Notes: generated by a model from the sequence alone, not told the origin. A DNA stretch of 64,000 bases from an uncultured Erwinia sp. (GCA_913775305.1 CAJYIY010000077.1:1-64000); one strand, 5' to 3'; shown: positions 8,787 through 17,409, numbered from the stretch's first letter. A program made the numbers and translations.

Positions 8787-9470
8787 ATGAGTAGCTTCTT
8801 ACATAAACAGCAGCATATTGATATTTTTTCGACAAAGCTGGATATTATTCGCCGTGATGACGAGATGGCTGAAGAGGCGCGTCAATATATTACCAACATC
8901 TATTATAAAAATTACCGCGCGACGATTAATCCCGATCCTGACATTATTATCGCCAGTCGTAATAAAGAGACGGCAGCATTAATCGCCTGTACCGGCATTT
9001 CCTTTGTATCGCCTGCACAACCCCTGTTTTCCGAGCGCTATCTCTCCGCCCCGCTGGATGAAACTATCCTGAATCAAACTGGCCACCTGCTGGCGCGCCA
9101 TCAGGTGGTTGAGATCGGTTCGCTTGCGTCTGATAACCCTAACGCTGCCGCTGATTTAATTCGTTTAATGCCGATTATCGCCTGGTTTATGGGGAGCAAG
9201 GCGATTCTCTGCACCTCTACCCGCCGCCTGCGCAAATTACTGGCCTTTCATCACGTGCCTTTTTGCATGCTGAGTGAGGCGTCGCCGGAAAAACTGTCTC
9301 CGGATATGCGCGCGGCCTGGGGGAGCTATTATGACCAGGCGCCGCAAACGGGCGTTATTTTACTCGAAAAGTGCGGCCATCTCTTTAATCACTTCTGCGG
9401 CCGGCTGGTTTTCTCGGAATTTGAACATATCGCCCGCTCCGCGCTACCTTCCGCTCAGGTAGCAGCATGA
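8787..9470 (+). CDS. thermostable-hemolysin-family protein
   Basis: 227 residues resembling the thermostable hemolysin family (named for Vibrio delta-VPH), whose fold appears related to acyltransferases of the GNAT/AHL-synthase type. Conserved-looking segments are YLSAPLDETI (about 84-93), VEIGSLAS (about 109-116) and the C-terminal KCGHLFNHFCGRL. There is no signal peptide or membrane segment, so secretion as a toxin is doubtful. Its position as first gene of an enzyme cluster suggests a biosynthetic role (acyl transfer or similar; inference). It overlaps the next gene by ATGA. Codon use is visibly more GC-rich than in the zinc block to its left. Confidence 0.75.
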   Translation: MSSFLHKQQHIDIFSTKLDIIRRDDEMAEEARQYITNIYYKNYRATINPDPDIIIASRNKETAALIACTGISFVSPAQPLFSERYLSAPLDETILNQTGHLLARHQVVEIGSLASDNPNAAADLIRLMPIIAWFMGSKAILCTSTRRLRKLLAFHHVPFCMLSEASPEKLSPDMRAAWGSYYDQAPQTGVILLEKCGHLFNHFCGRLVFSEFEHIARSALPSAQVAA

Positions 9471-10845
9471 ATATTCTTAATGAATTTGTTTCTCAGGCGC
9501 AGCGTCGCCCGCACGCCGCGGCGATTATTCAGCTGCGTGAGGGCGATAACGGCCACTTTGAAGAGGAGGTGCGCTGCAGCTATCTCACGCTGCTTGAGGA
9601 GGCGCGCCAGCTGGCCGCCAGTCTGCAGGCTCAGGTTGGCGCGCGGGCGCAGGTCGGCATCGTGATGGGCAATACGCCGGAGTGGGTGCTGGCGGATATC
9701 GCGCTGATGCTGGCGGATCTGATCGAGGTGCCGGTGCCGCTGGCGTTTTCCGGCGAGCAGGCCGCCTTTCTGCTCAAGAACTGTCAGGCGGTGCTGACCG
9801 ATGCCACCGGCGCGCAGCGTCTGGCTCAGTGGCAGGCGAACGGGCTGCAGCTGCAGTCGGTGATACTGCCGCTGACGCTGGGCGAAACGCCACACCATGC
9901 CGCGCCCGTTATCCTTCATCCCGCCGACGGTGCGCAGGATGGCGTGATTAAAATCATCCATACCTCCGGCACCACCTCCCAGCCCAAAGGGGTGATGATC
10001 CGCCGACACGGTCTGGATGCGCTGGTTGACTCGCTCTGGCAGCGCGCCCCAGCGCCATGACGCTGACGCCAGCGTTGGTGGAAGCCCTGGCCGAACGCGC
10101 CATCAGCCACGGCAACCGTCCCGGCCTGATACCGGCGTTGTTTGGCCGGGAGGCCGTCCCGCTGCTGGCAGCGGGCGGCGCGCCGGTCGCTCTGGAGGTG
10201 TTGCAGACGCTTAACGCCCGCGGCATTCCGGTCTATCAGGGATATGGCCTGAGCGAAAACAGCTCGGTCGCCACCTGGAACGCGCGCGGCGCTAACCGCA
10301 TCGGCACGGTAGGAAAACCTCTTTCCCATGTTGAGGTAAAGATTGCCGACGACGGCGAACTCTGCCTGCGCAGCAGCTCGCTGTTTGCCGGCTACGCCAG
10401 CGAAGATCCCAGCAGCTGCGCGATTGACGACGAGGGCTGGCTGCACACCGGCGATCTGGCGATCCAGGACGCGGACGAGTTTATTTCCATCGTCGGGCGC
10501 AAGAAAACGCTCATCATTACCGCCAACGGCCGCAATATCTCCCCGGAGTGGCTGGAGAGCGCCTACCGCGCCGTTCCCGGCGTCCAGCAGGTAATCGTTT
10601 ACGGCGACAGGCAGCAGTTTCTCGGCGGCCTGTTCGTGGTGGATGATATGCGCCAGGCTCCCGCTATTCGTCAGGCGATCGCCACCTATGCGCGTGAACA
10701 CCTCAACGAAATTGAATTTATTCCAGAACCTGTGCTGGTGCCATACAGCGCGGAGATCATGGCACGCCTGTTTACCGTCACCGGACGCCCTCGTCGCAAC
10801 GCCGTTAACGCTTTCTTAGCCCAACATGAGACTGTGACTGCATGA
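9467..10845 (+). pseudogene. acyl-CoA synthetase (AMP-binding) gene broken by internal deletion and frameshift
   Basis: The first frame (9467-10060) encodes the N-terminal part of an ANL-superfamily adenylating enzyme up to the P-loop HTSGTTSQPKGV (about residues 164-175), then stops at TGA 10058. The second frame (10057-10845, plus-one frame) resumes with the C-terminal part: GYGLSEN, GWLHTGDL and GRKKTLIITANGRNISPEW (the hinge and A10-like region). The two parts total about 460 codons. The segment normally lying between P-loop and A4/A5 region is shortened by an estimated 50-100 residues. The joint sits within QRAPAP/LTPALVEAL. Both ends keep ATGA overlaps with neighbours, so the operon structure is intact while this enzyme is probably inactive, unless the window has a sequencing or assembly error. 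Confidence 0.75.
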
Positions 10846-11750
10846 ATATTCGTGAAACTGCCCATACCCGCGTCGGCGGCCTGATTGTCACCTCGCTGAA
10901 TGAAGACTGCGTGGACCTGTTATCGAAAAACTACCTGCTGACGCAGCTGGCGGAGCAGGGCTATCTGGTACTGCGCGGCTTTCAGCACAGCATTGACCAG
11001 TTTTCACAGCTGGTGCGCCAGTCCAGCGGCCGGATAAGCCTCGATCCGGCACGCAGCTTCAGCGGCGATACCGCGCAAAAAGTCGATGCCGGTTACGATA
11101 AGGTCGGTCTGCACTGTGAAAACGGCAACAGCCCCTTCTGGCCCGATCTCTGCTGGTTTTACTGTCAGCAGGCGCCGATGCAGGGTTCTCAGACCACCGT
11201 CTGCGACGGCAAAATGGTTTATCAGCACCTCAGCCCGGCGGCACGCACCGCGTTCAGTGCGCAGGAGATTGTCTATTCACGACGGGTAGAGGAGCTGAAG
11301 TGGAAAACCTATGCGTTCCACGCGCTGGCGACGCAGCAAAATGCGCCGGCCAGCCTTGAGGAGACCACGCTGGAACACCTGCTGTCGTTGACCGCCGGAT
11401 CTGCCGGCACGCGCATCACCCTTAACGACGACGGCGCGATCCGCTATGCGTTCCAGACGCCGGCCATCCGCGCCAGTCGTCTTAATCCTGCGGAGCGCCA
11501 CAACTTCGCCAACAGCATCTTCGGTCCGTCGAATCACTACGAGAAGCCGGTGATCACCTTCGCCAACGGTGACGATATTCCCGCCGATCTGCTGGCCGAA
11601 GCGGATGCTGTCTGCGATCGCTTGACCTTCGATATCGGCTGGCAGCATGGCGATATCGTGCTGATCGACAACACCCGGGTGATGCACGGCCGCCGTCGAA
11701 TCGAAGACAAAGCCCGCACTATTTTCAACGCGCTCTCTTACCTTGCCTGA
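10842..11750 (+). CDS. CAS/TauD-like Fe(II)/2-oxoglutarate-dependent oxygenase
   Basis: A 302-residue non-haem iron enzyme. The facial triad appears as His91-x-Glu93 (GLHCENGN) and distal His282 (NTRVMHGRRR), with a nearby arginine likely to bind 2-oxoglutarate. The HxE form (rather than HxD) is the variant known from clavaminate-synthase-like enzymes, which hydroxylate, desaturate or cyclise amino-acid-derived substrates. The start overlaps the broken ligase gene by ATGA, and the stop overlaps a downstream ATG, indicating tight coupling. The substrate cannot be deduced. It lies beside an AurF-like N-oxygenase and an exporter, so a tailoring step in a small-molecule pathway is likely. Confidence 0.85.
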   Translation: MNIRETAHTRVGGLIVTSLNEDCVDLLSKNYLLTQLAEQGYLVLRGFQHSIDQFSQLVRQSSGRISLDPARSFSGDTAQKVDAGYDKVGLHCENGNSPFWPDLCWFYCQQAPMQGSQTTVCDGKMVYQHLSPAARTAFSAQEIVYSRRVEELKWKTYAFHALATQQNAPASLEETTLEHLLSLTAGSAGTRITLNDDGAIRYAFQTPAIRASRLNPAERHNFANSIFGPSNHYEKPVITFANGDDIPADLLAEADAVCDRLTFDIGWQHGDIVLIDNTRVMHGRRRIEDKARTIFNALSYLA

Positions 11751-11761
11751 TGGAATGCATC

Positions 11762-12661
11762 ATGACTGATTTCAAAAGTATCAACCAATACGCGCACCTC
11801 AACTATCTGCATCCTAACCGCATGCCCTGGGAGCAGGCAGCCACCGACAGGGAGCTGGATTTTCTGTCGCGCGCGCTGGTCGGCGAAGCGGGCCAGAAAG
11901 ATAAGGCCGTGGCCTATCTCTATAAGGAACTGGCACAGCTGGCGGAAATAGAGATGCACGTCGCCACGGTGATGACCCGCATTCTGTGCGAGCTGCAGGC
12001 GGAGTCGACGCCGTTTAGAGCGGGCGACGGCCTTTATCACGCCGTCTCCTGCTTCGCTTCTGAGGAGATCAACCACGCCAACAGCTTCTATCAATATGTG
12101 CGTCATCTGTCAGGGCGCGATATTAAGCTGGAGAATAACCTGTTTGCGGAGCGCGTGGCGCTTTACAGTGACAACGACGCGCCGCTGATCAAGCTGGCGG
12201 CGCTCTGTTCCACCGCCTACGTCGGCGAGTCAATCATTACGGTGTTTGAACGTCGTCTGAAGGTGCTGGACCCGATGCAGCGCAGTTTCCTTACGCAGCT
12301 GCTGCACTTCCACGGCCTGGACGAGGCACGCCATATTCAGTGTGACCACGCCATCTTCGAGCAGATTATCCCCACTTTCAGCGCAGCGGAAAACCGACGT
12401 ATGCATCAGCTGGTGCAGGAGACGGAGTCGCTGAATACGCAACTGGCGATCGCCAGCGCCGAAACGGTGAAAGCGGCGTTCGATCTCGACTATACCGAAG
12501 GCAATATCGCCGCCAGGACGCAGCTGGATATGACGCTGCGCTTCCGCGAGATCGTGCAGTCCGGCGAGGCGATCCGCAATGTTGACGACTATATGGACCA
12601 GGAAACGGCGGCCATCGTGCAGCAGTTTTCGCAGGCCTCGCGCGTGCATACCGCCTGGTAA
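11762..12661 (+). CDS. AurF-like diiron oxygenase (N-oxygenase family)
   Basis: A 299-residue all-helical protein with carboxylate/histidine motifs of the AurF/CmlI (p-aminobenzoate N-oxygenase) family: KELAQLAEIEMH (about 60-71), SEEINHANSF (about 98-107) and GLDEARHIQCDH (about 192-203). Such enzymes use a diiron centre and O2 to oxidise amines to hydroxylamines or nitro groups. I chose the ATG at 11762 because GGA precedes it at normal spacing; an ATG at 11750 (overlapping the upstream stop) adds four residues. It follows the 2-oxoglutarate oxygenase and precedes an efflux pump, consistent with production of an N-oxygenated metabolite. The actual product is unknown. Confidence 0.82.
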   Translation: MTDFKSINQYAHLNYLHPNRMPWEQAATDRELDFLSRALVGEAGQKDKAVAYLYKELAQLAEIEMHVATVMTRILCELQAESTPFRAGDGLYHAVSCFASEEINHANSFYQYVRHLSGRDIKLENNLFAERVALYSDNDAPLIKLAALCSTAYVGESIITVFERRLKVLDPMQRSFLTQLLHFHGLDEARHIQCDHAIFEQIIPTFSAAENRRMHQLVQETESLNTQLAIASAETVKAAFDLDYTEGNIAARTQLDMTLRFREIVQSGEAIRNVDDYMDQETAAIVQQFSQASRVHTAW

Positions 12662-12670
12662 GGAGAGAAG

Positions 12671-14035
12671 ATGAAAGAGATCGCCTTAGCGTCGGCCGCG
12701 ACGCGACCTGAAAAAAACAATACTGGCGTGCTGGCGGTGGTCATTGCCCTTTTTCTCGCTGCGGTGGACAGCACTATCGTCAGTACGGTGCTGCCGACCA
12801 TCAGCCAGCAGCTGGGCCATCCGGCCCTCTGGCCCTGGGTGATGTCCGCCTTTTTACTGCCGGTGGCGCTGGTGGCACCGCTGGCCGGCGCGTGCGGCGA
12901 CCGGCTTGGCGTCTCCACCATGCTGAAGGCATGCCTGCTGATCTTCCTCGGTGCCTCGGCGCTGGCGGCGGTGAGCACCAGCATGCCGATGCTGATCCTG
13001 GCGCGGGCGTTGCAGGGCGTCGGCGCCGGCGGGATTATCGTGCTGTCCTATTCGCTGCTGGCGGTGTTGTTCGATGCTGAACGGCGCGGCAAGATGCAGG
13101 GAATGTTGAGCGGCGTCTGGGGCCTCTCCGCCATCGTCGGTCCGCTGCTCGGCAGCGCGCTGGCGGCAGCGTTTGGCTGGCGGGCGATCTTCTGGCTGAA
13201 TATTCCGCTCGGCCTGCTGGCGCTGGCGCTGCTGTTTTTCGCGCCGACGGTGAGCAAAGGGCCGGGCAAGACGCGTCTGGACGTGCCGGCGCAGGGGGCG
13301 CTGATCGTCGCCGCCTGCTGTCTGCTGCTGCTGACCGCGCTGCCGGAAAGCGGTGCCGCCCTGATCTGGATGCTGACGACGGGCCTGCTGTTGGGGCTGC
13401 TGGCGCTTATCGCCTGCGTGCGGCGTCAGCCGGAGAGCAGCCCGATCCCGCTGCCCTTTTTTCAGCAGCGTACGCTGTTCCCGGTTATCGTGCTGGTGCT
13501 GCTTTCCAGCGCCGGGCTTTATGCCTCGGTGACGCTGCTGCCGCTGGCACTGAGTCAGCAGTCGACCGGCGTCTCTACCGGCCTGTTGGTGATGCTGGCG
13601 GCGCTGGGCTGGGTAGCGGGCGCGGCGGTCTGCGGCGCGAAGCTGGCGGCGGTGGGCTACCGGCGCATGGCGGCGATCGGCATGCTGCAGCTGGCTGCCG
13701 GCGGTTTGCTGATGGCGTGGGCCATTACGCAGCGGCAGCCGTGGCTGATGGCGATGGCGCTGCTGCTGACCGGCCTGGGCATGGGCTTTACCGCCACCAC
13801 CACGCTGGTGCTTGCGCAGAACGCCGCGCCGCCGGAACGCCTTGGTGCCTGGACCGCGACGGTGCAGTTTCTGCGAAACCTGGGGGCGGCGCTGGGGATC
13901 AATATTCTGGCGACGGTGCAGCTGCAGCTGAGTGGCCTGCACGCCTTCCCGATCTGTTTTATTATCCTTGGCGTCAGTATGCTGGTAGGGTTGATATTTA
14001 CTTTTCCGCTGCCCCGTGCTTACCCGGCGAAATAG
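12671..14035 (+). CDS. MFS drug/metabolite exporter (DHA2-type)
   Basis: 454 residues, extremely hydrophobic, with about 14 predicted membrane segments. It shows DHA2/EmrB-type motifs: motif D1 (LDxT-like AAVDSTIVSTVLPTI), motif A (GACGDRLGVSTML) and motif C (GPLLGSALAAAFGWRAIFWLNIP). GGAGAG precedes the start, 9 bases after the AurF-like gene, so it is in the same operon. It probably exports the product of the cluster and gives self-protection. GC content here is among the highest in the window. Long reading frames on the opposite strand are artefacts of that composition. Confidence 0.9.
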   Translation: MKEIALASAATRPEKNNTGVLAVVIALFLAAVDSTIVSTVLPTISQQLGHPALWPWVMSAFLLPVALVAPLAGACGDRLGVSTMLKACLLIFLGASALAAVSTSMPMLILARALQGVGAGGIIVLSYSLLAVLFDAERRGKMQGMLSGVWGLSAIVGPLLGSALAAAFGWRAIFWLNIPLGLLALALLFFAPTVSKGPGKTRLDVPAQGALIVAACCLLLLTALPESGAALIWMLTTGLLLGLLALIACVRRQPESSPIPLPFFQQRTLFPVIVLVLLSSAGLYASVTLLPLALSQQSTGVSTGLLVMLAALGWVAGAAVCGAKLAAVGYRRMAAIGMLQLAAGGLLMAWAITQRQPWLMAMALLLTGLGMGFTATTTLVLAQNAAPPERLGAWTATVQFLRNLGAALGINILATVQLQLSGLHAFPICFIILGVSMLVGLIFTFPLPRAYPAK

Positions 14036-14051
14036 CCATAAAACAGAACAG

Positions 14052-14834
14052 ATGGATACCGTAACATTAAACAATGACGCGCTGATTATCGAGCGTGTGC
14101 TGGATCAAATCGCGGCGAAGGAGAATGAACCTCACCGCCATCCGCTCGGCCAGTTTGTGCTGGTCAAACGCGGCGTACTGCACGGGCATACGCCGGAGCA
14201 GCACTGGCTGATGAAGCCGGGGATGGCGGTCTGGATCCCGCCGGACACCGTTCACTGGGGTCAAGCCTACAGCCGCGTCGATCTGACGGTGCTGTATATC
14301 GCACCGACGCTCTGCCACTCCTTAACTTCCCGGGTGAAGCTGATTGACACCTCGTTTTTGATCTCCGCTCTGTGTGAGCGGCTGGCCGACGCCAGCGTGC
14401 AGCTGTCGGAAACGCGCCGCAACAGCATGCTGCAACTGTTGTTCGGGGAGATCGAGGAGAAGCCCGCCAGCAACCTGACCCTTCCGCTGCCGCAGGATCT
14501 GCGGCTGAAAAAAGTCACCGACAGCCTGATTGCCGAGCCCGCCCAGCGCCTGAGCCTGGCGGAATGGGGGCACCGCGTCGGCGCCACGGAACGGACGCTG
14601 GCGCGCCTGTTCCGCAAAGAAACCGGGCTGCGTTTTACCGACTGGCATAACCGCCTGCTGCTGGCGGTCGCCTGGCAGGGGCTGGCAAACGGTGCCTCCA
14701 ACGAACAGCTGTCGGTCATGCTGGGCTTTTCCTCCGGCGACTCATTCGGCCACTGGTTCCGACGCGTGGCGGACAGTCGGCCTGGCCAGGTACGCAAGCT
14801 CCTGCAGGATCAGCGGATCAGTGCCACAACATAG
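14052..14834 (+). CDS. AraC-family transcriptional regulator (NimR-like)
   Basis: 260 residues: an N-terminal cupin-like sensing domain (about 10-85, including EPHRHPLGQFVLVKRG and PPDTVHWG) and a C-terminal double helix-turn-helix (about 155-255; RLSLAEWGHRVGATERTLARLF and the second helix FSSGDSFGHWFRR). This resembles the cytoplasmic AraC regulators usually found next to an MFS exporter that they control, such as E. coli NimR/NimT. Here it follows the exporter by 16 bases on the same strand, so it is likely the cluster-specific activator. The ATG at 14052 is preferred over an in-frame ATG at 14016 inside the exporter gene. Confidence 0.85.
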   Translation: MDTVTLNNDALIIERVLDQIAAKENEPHRHPLGQFVLVKRGVLHGHTPEQHWLMKPGMAVWIPPDTVHWGQAYSRVDLTVLYIAPTLCHSLTSRVKLIDTSFLISALCERLADASVQLSETRRNSMLQLLFGEIEEKPASNLTLPLPQDLRLKKVTDSLIAEPAQRLSLAEWGHRVGATERTLARLFRKETGLRFTDWHNRLLLAVAWQGLANGASNEQLSVMLGFSSGDSFGHWFRRVADSRPGQVRKLLQDQRISATT

Positions 14835-14945
14835 CACCCTAAAATCGTCCGTTTGGTTCGATAAGATGTGTTTTGTGAACATTCTTAGAGTTACCCGCTT
14901 CCAGTAAAGTAGTGCCTGTCCCTGAAAAAACTGGAGGAAATCGCA

Positions 14946-15434
14946 TTGAATTATGACGTTATCAAAATGCTTCACGCCCTGGCGGCGGTGGCGGCGACCG
15001 GCCCGCTGCTTTTTGCGCCCTGGCTTTCCGCGCGGCTTAAGCGCTGTCGGCCGGAGACTGCTGCGCTGCTGCTGCAGGGCCTGGCGGTGACTGACCGCTA
15101 CTACAATATCTCCGGCTGGGTATTGATGTTGAGCGGCATTGGGATGTTCTGGCTGCATGACTGGCATCGTCTTTTTCAGATCTGGTTTCTGCTGAGCGTG
15201 GCGATTTTCGTTATTGATTCGCTGGCGGAGAAGCGGCTGCGCGACCCGGCCAGCGCCGCGCTCGCTACGCTGCGCCCTGGTGACGCGGACTGGAGCGCGA
15301 ACGCGGTGCGCCTGCACAAGGCGGTGGTGGCGCAAATGATCTGTACCGCCGCCATCCTGGTTGTGATGCTGCTGCACAGCCAACTGAACATTAATCTGCT
15401 GACCGTCGCGCCTTTCCACTGGGGCTCAGCTTAA
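14946..15434 (+). CDS. DUF2269-type membrane protein
   Basis: 162 residues with four hydrophobic helices (about 5-25, 55-75, 82-100 and 130-150) and conserved-looking His/Arg residues (LHALAAV, DRYYNISGW, RLHKAVVAQM), matching the small DUF2269 integral membrane family. It uses a TTG start preceded by a very strong GGAGGAAA at 6 bases. It lies 111 bases after the AraC gene and shares the cluster's GC-rich composition, so it may be part of the locus. Its biochemical function is unknown. Confidence 0.7.
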   Translation: MNYDVIKMLHALAAVAATGPLLFAPWLSARLKRCRPETAALLLQGLAVTDRYYNISGWVLMLSGIGMFWLHDWHRLFQIWFLLSVAIFVIDSLAEKRLRDPASAALATLRPGDADWSANAVRLHKAVVAQMICTAAILVVMLLHSQLNINLLTVAPFHWGSA

Positions 15435-15538
15435 AACGCGTTTCGCCAGCGGATAAAACAGTGCGTTCAGGGTCACCGAAACCAGACGGGCGGCACTGAT
15501 GCCGGAGTAAAACCGCGTCTGCATCCAGCCGGGTTTTC
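15426..15538 (-). pseudogene. remnant of a protein-coding gene (C-terminal fragment)
   Basis: On the minus strand a frame of about 36 codons with protein-like composition (QTRFYSGISAARLVSVTL and following) ends at TGA 15426-15428 and is blocked upstream by an in-frame TGA. It looks like the surviving tail of a lost gene at the island edge. I cannot name the family. From 15539 to 15716 I see no gene, only the hairpin listed next. Confidence 0.25.
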
Positions 15539-15674
15539 ATGCAGCAGGCCATGAGAAGGGTTGCGCGGGGGGGCGAGTGTTGATGCTGCCGGAATTCTGT
15601 TTCTGAAGGGAGCAGGTCATCAGGCCCACACTGCTTACATCACTCACTACATCACTGAGCGACACCCGAAGAAA

Positions 15675-15706
15675 AAGGCGTCAGACGATGTCTCATCTGG
15701 TGCCTT
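15675..15706 (+). terminator. possible terminator near the island edge
   Basis: AAGGCGTCAGA pairs with TCTGGTGCCTT (wobble pairs in the middle) around a 10-base loop, followed by GTATTGTCT. The T-tract is weak. It lies just before the duplicated tRNA end and could have been the terminator of a tRNA or operon now lost. Confidence 0.3.
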
Positions 15707-15716
15707 GTATTGTCTG

Positions 15717-15761
15717 GGTGGCCCCTGCTGGGTTTGAACCAGCGACCAAGCGATTATGAGT
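15717..15761. repeat. attachment-site copy: 45-bp duplicate of the tRNA-Ile 3' end
   Basis: This 45-bp segment is identical to 16913-16957 inside the tRNA-Ile gene, covering its 3' half up to the anticodon loop, and diverges right after. It is the classic att duplication left when an integrase inserts an element into a tRNA 3' end. The intervening ~1.2 kb holds only a truncated integrase gene, so the element itself is gone. The biosynthetic and zinc blocks lie outside this pair, on the distal side. Confidence 0.85.
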
Positions 15762-15835
15762 TCCTGGTGGAATAACCGAAAATCAATGGTTTCCGTTAAT
15801 TATCATTGACATAGATTGCCACTGTTTGCCAATGA

Positions 15836-16744
15836 TTACCCATTATTCGCCATTTCTACCGCCACTTTATCGCCACTCACCGCCAGTGGATTGAGCTTAA
15901 CGGCATCTTCTAAATGGTCCGGTGCAAAGTGCGCATATCGCATCGTCATTTTGATATCGGTATGGCCGAGCACGCGCTGCAGGACCAGAATATTACCGCC
16001 ATTCATCATAAAGTGGCTGGCGAAGGTGTGGCGCAAAACGTGGGTTAACTGTCCTGCCGGTAGTTCGATGCCTGTTCTCTCCAGGGCTGACCGGAACGCG
16101 CCATAACAATCGCTAAATAACCGGTCTTTTTTATCATCAGGCAGAGACTCATAAAGCTCTTTGCTGATTGGGACGGTGCGGTTTTTTCTGCCTTTCGTGT
16201 TGGTGTAGGTGATTTTGTATTTCGCGAGCTGGCTTTTTCTCAGGCTCTCGGCCTCAGACCACCGTGCGCCAGTGGCGAGACAGATTCTTACCACGGTTTC
16301 TAAATCAGGGTGGTCATGCCGTTTACACTCTCCGAGCAGTTGCGAAATTTGGTCGTGAGTTAGCCAGGCCATTTCCATTTCTTCTGTGCGGAATGGGCGC
16401 ATATTTTTCAGCGGATTTTCGCCCTTCCATTCTCCGAGGCGGTTTAGCTCATTGAATACCGCCCGGAAGTAAGCCAGCTCAAGATTAAGCGTGCGAGGCG
16501 ATACCTCTTTCACTCTGTTTGAACGGGCATACTCACCTTTTAACCGTTTTTCCCGGTAGCGGGAAAACATCTGCGCATCGAAATCGCGTGCGAGTGGTTC
16601 GCCCATACAATCAAAAGCATGGTGCATGGCTAACTGACGTTTTAAGCCGTCTTTCAGGGTAATACTATGGGCGCTATGGACTGACCCCGCCCCGGTAGAC
16701 GATCCTGGCCCCACCTCACCCGACTGTCGGTGGTCAGCGGCCAT
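15836..16744 (-). pseudogene. int: truncated P2/186-type tyrosine integrase
   Basis: The catalytic domain looks complete: Arg in ATGARWSEAESL, the HxLRH box HVLRHTFASHF, His in LGHTDIKM, and the nucleophile Tyr in MRYAHF. The core-binding region (from about residue 42) also aligns with phage 186/P2-like integrases. The usual N-terminal arm-binding domain of about 80 residues is missing. The first ~42 residues (MAADHRQSGEVGPGSSTGAG...) are not family-like and probably come from readthrough of joined DNA. The gene points away from the tRNA, as expected for the int of a tRNA-integrated element. Excision activity is unlikely without the arm-binding domain. It could also be left as a coding gene with an altered N-terminus. 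Confidence 0.7.
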
Positions 16745-16854
16745 TGCGGCTCTGATAAATTTCTGCTAACTGCCCGCCGCGTGCGGGTTTTTTTATGCAC
16801 TCAGGAAAGAGGCGGAAAAAATCCACCGCCATTCTGTCGCCACTTAAAAACGAG

Positions 16855-16885
16855 AAAACAAAAAAGCCACTCTTTCGAGTGGCTT
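16855..16885 (-). terminator. terminator of the tRNA-Ile gene
   Basis: A stem formed by AAGCCACTC and GAGTGGCTT (loop TTTC on the plus strand) is followed on the minus strand by TTTTTTGTTTT, 27 bases past the tRNA 3' end. The rest of 16745-16911 carries another GC-rich hairpin with a T-run (CCCGCCGCGTGCGGG then TTTTTTT at about 16772-16794), but no gene. Confidence 0.7.
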
Positions 16886-16911
16886 AATTATATGATTTTA
16901 AAGCTAAAATT

Positions 16912-16987
16912 TGGTGGCCCCTGCTGGGTTTGAACCAGCGACCAAGCGATTATGAGTCGCCTGCTCTAACCACTGAGCTAAGGGGCC
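16912..16987 (-). tRNA. tRNA-Ile2 (anticodon CAU, lysidine-modified type)
   Basis: A 76-base cloverleaf on the minus strand: acceptor GGCCCCT/AGGGGCC, D-arm AGCTCAGTGGTTAGAGCA, anticodon loop ACTCATAAT with CAT, T-arm GGTTCAAACC, encoded CCA. It is nearly identical to E. coli ileX/ileY, whose CAU anticodon is changed to read AUA by TilS. It is not an elongator or initiator Met tRNA. The gene remains intact after serving as an integration site. Confidence 0.93.
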
Positions 16988-17409
16988 TGAGGCGCGAGAT
17001 TATAATGTAACTGCGCGCAGCGATCCAGCGTTTACCTGTTGTATGTCTATTTTTCAGGCAAACGACCATAGTATGAAACTGGTTGAATTACAGACACTTT
17101 GAGTACGTTAACAGAACGAACCTCTTATCCAGCGCATAACCTGATGCTTCCGCTGTCGTTAAACCAGCATATCTTCCCTGCGCCAGTTCCTCTTTCCGCA
17201 TCAATGCAGATCGAGCCCCGGCAGCTTTGGGCCTGATTTTGACGCCAGCTAAAAAAATTACCAGCCTAATAATTACCTCTGCAACAGAATGAAATCTCTG
17301 CTTACACCCTGACGATAAGCCTGACAAAAGCGAACGCTCGGGCTGATGATTCACATGCTATAAACAAATTAATAACAATTAGCATGCCTCTACAGGACAG
17401 GAAATTCCT
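16988..17409. other. 422-bp spacer between tRNA-Ile and the MFS gene
   Basis: This contains the tRNA promoter (minus strand) and the upstream region of the MFS transporter. An 88-codon minus-strand frame (17088-17354) has no recognisable family and poor start context, so I do not call it a gene. No further repeats or RNA elements stand out. Confidence 0.5.

Noticed and set aside
8787..9470. Secreted hemolysin toxin, as the family name suggests
   Set aside because: No signal peptide or membrane-inserting segment, and the gene heads an enzyme operon; a biosynthetic role fits better.
9455..11687. Several long minus-strand frames opposite the ligase and oxygenase genes
   Set aside because: Shadow frames of the high-GC plus-strand genes; low-complexity composition and no coherent domains.
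12854..14074. A 406-codon minus-strand open frame opposite the MFS exporter
   Set aside because: Composition is an Arg/Gln/His-rich artefact of GC-rich coding DNA on the other strand; no family resemblance, and the plus-strand MFS protein is unmistakable.
17088..17354. 88-codon minus-strand frame between tRNA-Ile and the MFS gene
   Set aside because: No recognisable domain and no good ribosome-binding site; judged chance.
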